Below are positions 7,667 to 16,133 of a stretch of DNA of 16,133 nucleotides, in pieces. The stretch comes from Stramenopiles sp. TOSAG23-2. Taxonomy: Eukaryota; Sar. Where the stretch lies: contig LT649550.1 in assembly GCA_900128395.1 (NCBI GenBank), positions 1 to 16,133 on the forward strand, given 5' to 3'. The translations under genes were made by a program, and so were the position numbers. Numbering within the stretch: the first letter of the stretch is position 1; each line of letters starts with the position of its first letter. The notes under the pieces were generated by a model, which had not been told where the DNA came from, made no database searches, and worked only from the letters and a program-made list of their open reading frames with translations.

Positions 7667-8962
7667 ATGAAAGCATGTTGCAAATCGATGATGAAAATCA
7701 TCGTATTATTTATTTTACCAATTATAATATATTTTCAAGTCATGAAACCATATATACCAACTGGACCAACGAAACATTCACCGAAATATTTAAACTTAGT
7801 TCAACATCTACGCGATGAGAATCCAATACCATCCATAGAAAAACATTCGTTTCTAGTTATTGGTGGGACTGGGTTTACAGGGGGCGTAATAGTGGATGAT
7901 TTATTGGCTAGAAATGCAAAATTCATTCGTGTTATCTCTCGTAATTATCCAAAACAATCCAAACGTAAAGTTGGAGTAGAATATTTTAAAGGATCAATAA
8001 CAGATTTAAAAGCATTAAAAATGGCTATGAAAGATATTACGATTGTTTATCATACAGCTGCAGCATATGGAAATCCACCACATGGACGTTTTGGCGTATA
8101 TAAAGAAAGCCCACCATATAAAGTAAATGTTGGTGGTATGAAAAATATCATCGAAGCATGTGAAGATGACAGTAATTCAGTGGAATTACTAGTATATACA
8201 AGTAGTATGCATACAACTTTTATTCCTGGTTTAAATCAATACGATGTTGATGGGTACACGGTGAAATACAATGAAAATCATCATGATTTTTATTCTAAAT
8301 CTAAAATTGAAGCTGAAAAATTATGTTTGAGTCATGATAATCCGGGTGGTAAATTACGTACAATTGCATTGAGACCAAGTGGTATTTATGGACCGCAGGA
8401 AAATTATTTTATACCAAAGATAATCAATATGTTTTATATATATGGTAAATATGTTCCTGTGTATTTTGATAAAGATGAAATTTTTGAATTTACATTTGTT
8501 TACAATATTGCATGGGGACATGATTTAGCAGTTGCTGCATTGGATAAATTGCATGTTGGTGATGAAGAAGATGTTGGTGAAAAAAACGCGCCATTTGGCC
8601 AAGCATTTTATTTAACTGATCAGGAACGTGTAAATTCTGCAGCATTTGAATTTGCGCGTCCATTATTAAATGGTTTAGGTATTACATTAAATCCAATGAT
8701 CCAAATCCCGCCATCATTAATGATTGCTTCATCGTATTATATTGAATATTTAATGTTTTCAATACGTGAAATGACAAATGGTATGATTAATATGAAACCA
8801 TTGATGACTGAAAGTGAAGCGTTGACGTTGTTAACAAGTTATACAATTGATCCAAAACATAGTGAAGAAGTATTAGGGTATAAGCCACTATTTAATTGGA
8901 CACTTGGAATGGAATGGACAACGGAAGAATATGTACGACGATATAAAGAAGAGGAAAGTTAA
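7667..8962 (+). CDS. 3beta-HSD / sterol-4alpha-carboxylate 3-dehydrogenase-like SDR (431 aa)
   Basis: This is an extended short-chain dehydrogenase of the 3beta-hydroxysteroid dehydrogenase/NSDHL (ERG26) group, which oxidises the 3-hydroxyl of sterol intermediates with NAD(P). Residues 10-26 are a hydrophobic N-terminal anchor. The Rossmann fold starts with FLVIGGTGFTGG (62-73), where GGTGFTG is the nucleotide-binding loop. VYTSSMHT (176-183) supplies the active-site Ser, and YSKSK (209-213) is the YxxxK pair. LRPSGIYGP (235-243) and FTFVYNIAWGHDLAVAAL (275-292) are typical of the NSDHL/3beta-HSD subgroup. The C-terminal part has hydrophobic segments near 350-366 and the LGYKPLFNWTLGMEWT ending common to the family. 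ERG26/NSDHL acts in C4 demethylation, directly after C14 reduction, which fits the divergent neighbour. A steroid- or flavonoid-type dehydrogenase of the same superfamily is an alternative. The gene is intronless, and TAATAA closes the frame. Confidence 0.87.
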   Translation: MKACCKSMMKIIVLFILPIIIYFQVMKPYIPTGPTKHSPKYLNLVQHLRDENPIPSIEKHSFLVIGGTGFTGGVIVDDLLARNAKFIRVISRNYPKQSKRKVGVEYFKGSITDLKALKMAMKDITIVYHTAAAYGNPPHGRFGVYKESPPYKVNVGGMKNIIEACEDDSNSVELLVYTSSMHTTFIPGLNQYDVDGYTVKYNENHHDFYSKSKIEAEKLCLSHDNPGGKLRTIALRPSGIYGPQENYFIPKIINMFYIYGKYVPVYFDKDEIFEFTFVYNIAWGHDLAVAALDKLHVGDEEDVGEKNAPFGQAFYLTDQERVNSAAFEFARPLLNGLGITLNPMIQIPPSLMIASSYYIEYLMFSIREMTNGMINMKPLMTESEALTLLTSYTIDPKHSEEVLGYKPLFNWTLGMEWTTEEYVRRYKEEES

Positions 8963-9286
8963 TAAAAAGATTATAATATATTTTATATTTGGTTAAAATC
9001 TAAGTTATATATTATTTAAAATAACATGAGAACATTTTCGTAACACATCACATGTCTTTTTACTAACACGGAAAAACAACGACACAGAAATTGGAGTTAG
9101 GGCGAGAGGAGATGTGAAGAAATTATTATAATAATATACTCGTAACTATATTTGCACCGTGTGTGTGTAATATGATAAAATCTACGTCGTATATTTTGTA
9201 AAATATAGTGTCGCCGTTCATTTTTTAATTTTTTTATTACGCTCGTAAATAAGAAAAGAGATTTATATAAAAAATATAAATTCTTT

Positions 9287-9342
9287 CTGGAGAGTAGGAA
9301 TTATCATGAGTAAATTAAAAAATAAATTATGCATTAATTAAA
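9287..9342. repeat. 56-bp direct repeat, copy 1
   Basis: Starts CTGGAGAGTAGGAATTATCA and ends GCATTAATTAAA. It is identical to 9402-9457, and the copies are offset by 115 bases. Confidence 0.95.
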
Positions 9343-9401
9343 TTATATATAATATCATATCAAAATATTTTATGCATACTGGCATACAAAAAAAAATACG
9401 A

Positions 9402-9457
9402 CTGGAGAGTAGGAATTATCATGAGTAAATTAAAAAATAAATTATGCATTAATTAAA
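9402..9457. repeat. 56-bp direct repeat, copy 2
   Basis: Perfect copy of 9287-9342, separated from it by 59 bases of unrelated AT-rich sequence. It ends 26 bases from the stop codon of the WW-domain gene, so it probably lies in that gene's 3' UTR. Confidence 0.95.
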
Positions 9458-9483
9458 AATAAAAAATATATATACGCGTCGTA

Positions 9484-9702
9484 TTATATATAAAAATATA
9501 TTTTAGTCCACGGTATATCTTCTTCCGGTATTCCTTTTGGTTTTTCCCATCGTTGCTGTTCACTAATTACATTGTAATAACAGACCCGCTTTGTATTTTT
9601 ATCAATGAATGCTATCCAATTAGATGGATTGGATGAGGATGATTGCTGCTTCTCTATTTTTTCTTCATCATTTTCATCCGGTTCAATATTGAAGACGTTC
9701 AT
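9484..9702 (-). CDS. Small WW-domain protein (72 aa)
   Basis: WW domains bind proline-rich ligands. This one covers residues about 27-56. The first Trp is in NPSNWIAFIDK, the central aromatic pair and Asn are in CYYNVISEQQ, and the second Trp and Pro are in RWEKPKG. The residues before it are acidic (EPDENDEEKIEKQ) and then Ser-rich (QQSSSSNPSN). After it come only PEEDIPWTKIYFYI and a stop. No prolyl isomerase or other catalytic domain follows, so it is either an adaptor-like mini protein or the first exon of a larger gene. I see no clear GTAAGT donor near its end, so I treat it as complete. It sits between two other genes without a visible functional link. Confidence 0.7.
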   Translation of the reverse strand: MNVFNIEPDENDEEKIEKQQSSSSNPSNWIAFIDKNTKRVCYYNVISEQQRWEKPKGIPEEDIPWTKIYFYI

Positions 9703-10205
9703 TGTATTTGTTAATGATTATTGATGATAAGTGGAGGAAAAGATGTTGTTGTTGTTGTTGGTTGGTTCTGAATTCCTCTTGCATCTATATTATATAAAAG
9801 TTTTGTACAACCGTTTATTTCCTGTACGAGTTCGTAATGTGCTTAATAATAATTATTTTTAAAAAATATTACAAGTAAGTATTTTGAACACATCAAAAGT
9901 TTTTTTTTTTTTTTGAAACATGACCAGTTTTCGGCCTCCATGAAAACAACAAACGTGCAAACGAAAAGCAAAAAAATCCTCTGCAACCTCCTCTCTCAAT
10001 TTTAATTTTATATGATTTAATAGAGAAGCATTAAAATAAAAGTGGTACAATTAATAAAGATTTGATCACTTGATTTACAACTAAAATTAAATTTTAAAAT
10101 ATTATCGGGGGAGAACTTTCATTTCTCTTTACACCACAAACAATCCGTGTAACGCATTATTATACGTCATACGGTACACAAAATTATACACCCCGCACTA
10201 AGTTT
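9703..10205. other. Spacer upstream of the WW gene and downstream of the MFS gene
   Basis: Must carry the promoter of the WW-domain gene and the 3' end of the MFS gene. It contains a (TTG)n-like stretch at 9743-9761, a T run at 9900-9914 and a GTAAGT in plus orientation near 9874. No supported gene is seen. Confidence 0.5.
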
Positions 10206-11755
10206 TTACACACTACCACCATTTCCATCGATCCTTTTCGCTGCTTCTTCTTCCATTTGTTTATCCTCATATTTTGCCGCTTCACGTCCTAAATAAAAAG
10301 GTATTTGCGAAAAAATTGTTAGGAATGCACCGACATACAATGGCAATTTATTATCACGATTATATAAATATCCCCATAATTGTGGTGCTATAATGTAAAT
10401 CAATACATTAATATTATCCAAACTTGCTGAACATTCACCTTTACCCATACCGCTTTGTATTCCACGTTCCATGCAATATGAATCAACAACAACTGCATTT
10501 TGACTCCCTGCAATAAATGGTACAATTGATAAGAAATAGATCCAATATGACGATGTACTTTTATCTCTTGCAAATGTTCGCATCAAAAACATCAATGCTG
10601 TCATTGCATTGCATAAAAGTACAAATGCATTTTCACCGAGCAATGGAAGGAACTTTGATGTAAATCTAGAACCAAGCATATTTGCAAATCCTTCACACAT
10701 AAGTGATCTACTATTTGTTAATGCAGTAAATTCCAATATTTGTTGGACTTGATAATTCAATACACTCCACATGGATTTTATTGGAGAAGTCATTTTTTGC
10801 CTGTTATATTACAAAAAAAGAAAATAAATTGCGTGTTAGTTTATATATATGATTGTAAAAAGTACATATCATGGCAAAAAATAAAATCTACTTACAATGC
10901 TTGTGCAATTGAAAAATAAGCTAAAGAACGTGAACGCGTAAACAGTGATAAAAATGATAATGGATTAGATAATGTCAGTTTTTTCTTTTTCTTTTTCTTT
11001 TTCTTCTTGTTGCTATTATTATTAACTTGTTTATCTTTTGATGTTTCATATGTCAATTCATTTGATTTTTGTTGTTGTTGTTTATTACTATTAAGAACAT
11101 CTTCATTTGTTTCGTCTAAAAGTAAAGCTAATATACTGGCACTACCAATACAGCAGATAATACGAAAAAGAAATGCACGTTGTACACTTCTACCAACCCA
11201 TGGTGATAACAGAAGAGGCCCAACAATATAACCAATACCCATCGATGCTTGCAGATATGAGTGGGAAAGTGCTAATCTGGAACCTGTATATAAATCTGAT
11301 AAACCTGCCATACGTGTTGCCATAAAACTACCATAGCACAATGCTTTTATATGACGAGCACCAACTACATATGGATATGCAACTGCTGCACTTGCATAAG
11401 AGCTTGCATCTGATAAATACCAACAACATGCCATAATTAATTGTTGAAAAACTAATACAGGTTTGCGTCCAACGTAGTCACTTAAATTTCCCATTAATGG
11501 ACCACCAATGAAACATATAATTTGACTTGCTGAAGTTAAATTTGCTGTCATGGATACAACTTTCTTTGTATCACCACCTGCCATATATAAATAATTTTGA
11601 TAATTGGCACCTCCTGATTTATCAGCCAGCATTGCAGCAAATTGAAAAATATTACAAAACGCTAATGCAAAATCAACTTTAGAAAAGTCTTTCATATTTA
11701 ACATTTCTTTAGTTTTTTCCTCTTCTTCTTCTGGTTTACTTAATGTACTTGGCAT
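10206..11755 (-). CDS. MFS transporter, TetA/TCR-like, two exons (484 aa)
   Basis: The CDS is complement(join(10206..10800,10896..11755)), 1455 nt. Exon 1 begins with an acidic cytoplasmic tail (KPEEEEEKTKE), followed by six predicted TM helices. The MFS signature GPLMGNLSDYVGRKPVLV (85-102) fits the G-x-x-x-x-[LI]-S-D-x-x-G-R-[KR] loop between TM2 and TM3. GIGYIVGPLLLSP (173-185) resembles the TM5 motif of drug antiporters. The central cytoplasmic loop is low-complexity (QQQQ, NNNSN and ten Lys in a row at about 250-259). Exon 2 supplies TM7-12. Without splicing, exon 1 would stop just after SIAQAL, while splicing gives SIAQALQKMTSPIKSMW and continues the frame. The substrate is not predictable. 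Members of this group export drugs or carry small organic molecules. Confidence 0.85.
10801..10895 (-). other. Intron of the MFS gene (95 nt)
   Basis: The donor is GCATT|GTAAGT (exon ends at 10896) and the acceptor is ATAACAG|GCAAAA (exon starts at 10800). Phase 2. Removing it fuses the two halves of the 12-TM transporter in frame. Confidence 0.85.
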
Positions 11756-12103
11756 GTTGTTGTGGTGTTTTTTTTCTTTAAATATTTATATTTTTCTTAT
11801 ATATGACATCATTCTATTACTAATATAAACAATATACATGTATCTATTTTTTTTACTGTATATGATGGTAAGACAGATGATGGTATAAATAAAGCAACTA
11901 AACACTTTTGCTATTGCATAATAACGACACTATTATTTCTTCCAGGTTTCCTGCTCTGGCTCTCTCTATTATACACCGGTGATACTGTAGTGCTATTTGT
12001 ATGCTATTATAGAAAAAATAAAATCACAAATATTTATTCTATTTATTTTAATTTACTCTAACTCCATTTATTAATACGATACATTTTGATCAAATTATTC
12101 CCT
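11756..12103. other. Spacer between the MFS start and the EPG5-like 3' end
   Basis: Same-strand spacer of 348 bases. It is AT-rich with T runs and should hold the MFS promoter. No ORF or repeat of note is seen. Confidence 0.55.
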
Positions 12104-15100
12104 CTACACATTCTTTTTAAAAAACAATATTAACCACTTAATTTCATTGCGATAATTACAAGTTTCACCATTTGGACTTTTTAAAACATCATTCCAAATT
12201 TTTTCCACAAGCAAATACATACAATTTTCTAGACTTAAATAATTCCCACCATCTTCTTCACCTTCATCTGTATTAGTTGTAGTCGTATCATTTTTATCCT
12301 TCGTATCTTCTTTCCAACAATTTAATAATTCATTGAAAATCTTTTCAATACAGGAATGGCTCATTTCAAAATCATTGCTCCAACAATGATTGATTTGATT
12401 TGAACCTCTTGTTACTACAAATTTTGTAAATCGTGAAAGCAAGGATGGATTCATACGTTCAATTAAGAATTCAAGCATTTTGGTAGTTTCTATCCCTACA
12501 GCTTTGTCGTTTAATTGTTTTGACTTTTGGATCAATAAATATGCTAATGGTACTATTCTAGCATCCAAAATAATTGGCAATTCTTTTAACCAATCTTGTA
12601 TATATTTATATGAATGCTGTGTCCAATCATTATATATTAACCCACCTTCATCTCCCAATTCATCGTCACGACTAGCTTTCGCGGACGTATCGCCATCTAG
12701 CGCATGCGCAATTTTATAAAGTGTTAAAACAGATCCATGATTAATACATGCCTGAATAAATTCTTTTGAACTTAATGACGGTATTTTTATCGCTATCTTG
12801 TCCAATTCGTTGTTGCTGATTTGAATATATGCCCATAATGCACGTTCATATAGTCGTACTAAATTTGGTAGTGATAAGACAATGGATGTTGCATTTGCGA
12901 TGATGTATTTTCCTAAATACCCACAATTGCCTGCAAACGACCACAATAATAATCCCAAACGCTGACTCATTGGTACCGTCGATGAAATTGTTTCTTTAAT
13001 ATCATCGCTGTGATTTTCAGAATTATTACTCTTTATCCTGTAAACGTTATTACCATCCCCATGTGGCAAAGTGGAAATGTCAACCCAACTTAAGAAAATA
13101 CGACTTAGATCATTTCCATTATAATCGTTTTCTGCTTTACTTTTTGGTGATGCCATTTGAGACATAATATCTAACGCATTAGAGAGTATTTCAAAATATT
13201 CTTCGCTTATATTATTATTATTGCTATTATCAATATTATTCGAATTCGTCAATTGCAACAACGGCTGGCCGATAGCTTTCAAATACGTTGCAAAATGTAT
13301 CTCTGAAGCTGATGCAGCAATGGATGCAAATATATTAGATGATTCTTTTGACAATAAAAGCTTTTTATAGGATGGAATAATATTCATAAATTTAACACTG
13401 GACATTTTTTGCCATGGAATGTGTCTTGGAATGTCTTGTTGTTTCAGATAAACAATTAATGAAAGTAGACTGTTCAAAACTTCATCTGTTTCCGTATGGT
13501 TCACAAGGCGTTTAGACCATGTATTCCAATCAATCTGTGAAAGTGTATTCGTTGTCATTTTCACAACCCACGAGTGTAGATTGACCTTGTTCACTTTATC
13601 CTTCAAATTGTTTGATCTAAATTGATTATAATGATGTTCTTTTAATATTTCTAACATCTTATCCATTTCACTTGTTCCCAACATCATTCGATTCCAATTT
13701 ATGTGTTCCATAGCAACTACACAAATATCTTCTGCAACATATTCAAGTGGTGTGCATATTTCAATCAACCATTCCCATACAAAAAACAAGAAATTTTCAT
13801 GTTGACATGAATTTACTATGGAAAAAACTTGACGTAAAAAACTTCGCACTTTTCCTTTCATACTTCCATTTAAAGACCATGGATGTTGTATAATAGCACG
13901 TCGATTTAATTTTTCATCAGCTGGTAGTGTTATTGTTGATGTCCAAGGGTCAAACAACGCCCGAAAGGAATCAAAGACTTTAGATACATCAAATATTTTA
14001 CCTTGTTTTTCTTGCATCAATTGTATTTCCTCGCAGCGATGGAAAAGTCGTCTAGATATAGTCAAATACTCTAACACAATACGACCATCCCAAACATTGT
14101 ATATGTCATTCACTAAGTTGTGCTCATTACGCGATAATGTTGCCACTGTATTATCCCGTCTACGTATTCTCAATGCATTGACGCTTGAACCAAGCATATG
14201 GCAACATTGCTCTGGATTTCTTAAATTTTCCCAACAGTTTTCTACTGCTACAATACTTTTCCAAACTCGGACATTCATTGGTAAAACATCAGTACCAACA
14301 AGAACTCGCAAAACAAACGGTAAATGATCATCAAAGTGCATTTGTAAAATGTCTTGTAATATTCCCATGATTGCTACGAAAACGATACCTTGTCTCTCGT
14401 TCGTCGCACTCACCGGAATTGAATCTGTTAGTACGATTAATAAATTATTTCGCTCTTCAATTGATGGGCGTGTGGATAACCATAGATGTGCTAGCCGTTT
14501 GATCATCTTCCATATAAAATCTCGTGTGTATTCACATTTCCTAGTCCATGACTCGTGGTCTTGATCACAATGCAACATGCAATAGAACCATTTTGAAATA
14601 TGATCAACGATAAAAAAATGTTCATCCTTTTCATTCTCGTCGTCACTTTTTCCCTTGCTCAATAGACAATTTTCTAAATAATCGACCACAACTTCAATAG
14701 TCATCATGCTTATGATAGTTGATGATGCTGCAGTAATGCCATTGCTACTGTTGCTACTATTACCACCACTAGTTGAAGTGGAAGAAATGGCTCTTCGATC
14801 ATACGATTCGTTGCGTAAATCGTCTTCTTTGCCCTCTTGCACAGCTAATTTCATGGTTACGCTATCGCATATAGTAGCAATACTTCGTGCTTTTCCTAAT
14901 TGTTGTTTTTCAAATACAGAGTCCATAAAATGAAATACAAATTCATATGTACGGCCTTTCGCATCATTTTCCCGTTTACGCATTTGTCGCGGCTTTCTCG
15001 ACCAGAAATTTTTCACACAAGAAACCACTTGGGTATCCATATCCATTGCGTCAGAAAATGATTTTGAGAACCGTTTTGCAAGCTCTACCAATTCATTGGT

Positions 15101-16133
15101 ATATATTCCAGGCTCCATACCTCGTAAATTGATTCTGTCCGTTCTATAAATAGTTGGTTCAAAAGACTGATATGCAGGTGGTGCATCAGGTTGAAATTCT
15201 TGGAAAAATGGACGGTCTTTTCGTTGTCTTAACATAACAATAGAGTTATCGATTGTATTTCGGGAATATGGCATCCAATCAATCATTTCATTTGCAACAG
15301 CATTGTTGTTGCTATTGTAGAATGTGAAGCCACTATATAAATAACTGTAATTTGCATTATTTACATACGTTGAGTTAGCCGATTGTGGTTTGTCTTTTTC
15401 CTCATTATATTTTTGATAAATATCTATTGTATCCCACCATAGACATTGAAACACTTTGTCGATTGATTCGTGATGCTCACAAAATGGATTTGCTGACATC
15501 ACAAATAGTGCTAATCGGCTAGGGCAATATATGTCTGGTAAACGATGAATGACTTGACATGTAATATGTCCAATATCTTTTAGCCAATGGTACATCCCTT
15601 TGAATAATGCTTGCATTTTTTTTGCATGTAAAACTAATGTTGGTGCTAATTCAGTGACAGTCGCACGCCGTACTTGTGTAGTTGCCGCCATACCTGTTTG
15701 ATGTTCGTTATCTTCTTCTGCAACACGTTGCTTTTGACCAACAATTCCACCTTCGTTGCTTTCATTGCCAAAATATTGTATCAGATCTAACAATCGTTGT
15801 GTCATTTGTTTTAACAGAGTTTGATCATTTTCAATTAACCATTTTCCTAATAACGAAGACGCAGTTGCATCTTTTAAATGCGTCATTAGCAAAGAGAAAA
15901 AAGATTGCCAAACCAGCGGTAGTAAACTATGATTATTGGAGCAGCAAAGGCACATATTTGCCCATTGAAAGAGCTTTAAACTAGAAATTCCAGATTCTGC
16001 ATCATAATGTGCTTCATTTGGATCTCTCCATCTATTAGAAATATCATTGTCATCACTTCTGTTTCTTACCTCCATCTTTTTCACAATTGTTTGAACAAAT
16101 TCATCGCGATTTGTAAGTTCTTTCGTATTGTTA
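12104..16133 (-). CDS. EPG5: EPG5-like autophagy tether, C-terminal half (partial, 1342 aa in window)
   Basis: EPG5 is a very large Rab7 effector that tethers autophagosomes to late endosomes/lysosomes before fusion. In animals it is about 2,500 residues long. Here the frame is open from the right edge to a TAG at 12104-12106, so the 5' half lies outside. Segments that line up, from memory, with animal EPG5 in the correct order are: LLPLVWQSFFSLL with following LLKQMTQRLLDLIQYF (near 15800-15920); LFKGMYHWLKD and LPDIYCPSRLALFVMSANPF (near 15480-15610); a Pro-rich PDAPPAYQSFEP; FRALFDPW then HPWSL (near 13880-13960); FFVWEWLIEICTPLEY (near 13740-13790); and IPSLSSKEFIQACINHGSVL (near 12730-12785). 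The body is Leu/Trp-rich alpha-helical solenoid with no TM. Low-complexity Ser/Asn inserts occur at about 14700-14780 and 13200-13240. An in-frame ATG at 16075 and a GTG at 16084 are not taken as starts, because the frame stays open upstream with similar composition. Confidence 0.75.
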   Translation of the reverse strand, partial: NNTKELTNRDEFVQTIVKKMEVRNRSDDNDISNRWRDPNEAHYDAESGISSLKLFQWANMCLCCSNNHSLLPLVWQSFFSLLMTHLKDATASSLLGKWLIENDQTLLKQMTQRLLDLIQYFGNESNEGGIVGQKQRVAEEDNEHQTGMAATTQVRRATVTELAPTLVLHAKKMQALFKGMYHWLKDIGHITCQVIHRLPDIYCPSRLALFVMSANPFCEHHESIDKVFQCLWWDTIDIYQKYNEEKDKPQSANSTYVNNANYSYLYSGFTFYNSNNNAVANEMIDWMPYSRNTIDNSIVMLRQRKDRPFFQEFQPDAPPAYQSFEPTIYRTDRINLRGMEPGIYTNELVELAKRFSKSFSDAMDMDTQVVSCVKNFWSRKPRQMRKRENDAKGRTYEFVFHFMDSVFEKQQLGKARSIATICDSVTMKLAVQEGKEDDLRNESYDRRAISSTSTSGGNSSNSSNGITAASSTIISMMTIEVVVDYLENCLLSKGKSDDENEKDEHFFIVDHISKWFYCMLHCDQDHESWTRKCEYTRDFIWKMIKRLAHLWLSTRPSIEERNNLLIVLTDSIPVSATNERQGIVFVAIMGILQDILQMHFDDHLPFVLRVLVGTDVLPMNVRVWKSIVAVENCWENLRNPEQCCHMLGSSVNALRIRRRDNTVATLSRNEHNLVNDIYNVWDGRIVLEYLTISRRLFHRCEEIQLMQEKQGKIFDVSKVFDSFRALFDPWTSTITLPADEKLNRRAIIQHPWSLNGSMKGKVRSFLRQVFSIVNSCQHENFLFFVWEWLIEICTPLEYVAEDICVVAMEHINWNRMMLGTSEMDKMLEILKEHHYNQFRSNNLKDKVNKVNLHSWVVKMTTNTLSQIDWNTWSKRLVNHTETDEVLNSLLSLIVYLKQQDIPRHIPWQKMSSVKFMNIIPSYKKLLLSKESSNIFASIAASASEIHFATYLKAIGQPLLQLTNSNNIDNSNNNNISEEYFEILSNALDIMSQMASPKSKAENDYNGNDLSRIFLSWVDISTLPHGDGNNVYRIKSNNSENHSDDIKETISSTVPMSQRLGLLLWSFAGNCGYLGKYIIANATSIVLSLPNLVRLYERALWAYIQISNNELDKIAIKIPSLSSKEFIQACINHGSVLTLYKIAHALDGDTSAKASRDDELGDEGGLIYNDWTQHSYKYIQDWLKELPIILDARIVPLAYLLIQKSKQLNDKAVGIETTKMLEFLIERMNPSLLSRFTKFVVTRGSNQINHCWSNDFEMSHSCIEKIFNELLNCWKEDTKDKNDTTTTNTDEGEEDGGNYLSLENCMYLLVEKIWNDVLKSPNGETCNYRNEIKWLILFFKKNV

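Larger units (their letters stand above)
8963..9483. other. Spacer between convergent 3' ends, with direct repeats
   Basis: The spacer is AT-rich. An AATAAA overlaps the stop of the upstream gene (8961-8966). The only ordered structure is a perfect 56-bp direct repeat pair. No gene is seen. Confidence 0.6.

Noticed and set aside
9837-9885. Plus-strand ATG followed by a CAA|GTAAGT donor-like site
   Set aside because: Would give only about 12 residues of exon with no recognisable downstream exon.
9859-10050. 63-aa minus-strand ORF between the WW and MFS genes
   Set aside because: No domain or signal. It includes a poly-Lys run from a T tract and looks like spacer sequence.
16075-16084. GTG (16084) or ATG (16075) as the start of the large minus-strand protein, and GAG|GTAAGA at 16068-16076 as a splice donor
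   Set aside because: The frame remains open to the window edge with protein-like composition that continues the EPG5-type alignment, so the gene is treated as 5'-truncated. The donor-like site is not needed, though RNA data could change this.
1-16133. CRISPR arrays, bacterial operons, tRNA/rRNA genes, transposon terminal repeats
   Set aside because: I looked for regularly spaced repeats, Shine-Dalgarno-spaced gene strings, tRNA B-box sequences and terminal inverted repeats, and saw none. The introns and protein families show a eukaryotic chromosome.

Overview
The window is AT-rich nuclear DNA from a eukaryote. The evidence is GT-AG introns of 95-157 nt with strong GTAAGT donors, standard stop codons, (TA)n and (TG)n microsatellites, one gene per transcript with no operon spacing, and only eukaryotic protein families (casein kinase 1, LBR/ERG24-type sterol reductase, WW domain, EPG5). 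The lineage cannot be fixed from sequence alone. A protist or a small early-branching eukaryote seems most likely, with sterol synthesis and an EPG5-dependent autophagy branch.

Layout, left to right. Positions 1-108 (+) hold the 3' end of a paralogue of the RCC1-like gene further right. Positions 368-607 (+) encode a very small signal-peptide plus single-TM protein. Positions 906-2478 (-) are a three-exon gene for a secreted RCC1-type seven-blade propeller with a tandem 75-bp internal duplication. Positions 2479-3857 contain no convincing gene, but do contain TA-rich tracts and a GC-richer island. Positions 3858-5183 (+) encode a casein kinase 1. Positions 5594-7162 (-) encode a delta14-sterol reductase (ERG24/LBR family) with a basic Ser/Arg/Lys-rich N-terminal tail. 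Positions 7667-8962 (+) encode a membrane-anchored 3beta-HSD/NSDHL-like dehydrogenase. Then come a 56-bp direct repeat pair, a 72-aa WW-domain protein (9484-9702, -), a two-exon MFS transporter (10206-11755, -) and the C-terminal ~1342 residues of an EPG5-like autophagy tether (12104 to the right edge, -).

Functional links: the sterol reductase and the NSDHL-like dehydrogenase belong to adjacent stages of post-squalene sterol synthesis (C14 reduction, then C4 demethylation). They are transcribed divergently from a shared 504-bp spacer, which suggests a co-regulated pair. The two RCC1-like loci in opposite orientation around the small membrane-protein gene indicate local duplication with inversion. 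The other neighbours show no obvious shared pathway. I see no mobile element, CRISPR array, tRNA or rRNA that I can support, and no clear new defence-type system. The most unusual items are the RCC1-like locus, the LBR-like tail and the structured GC-rich island.
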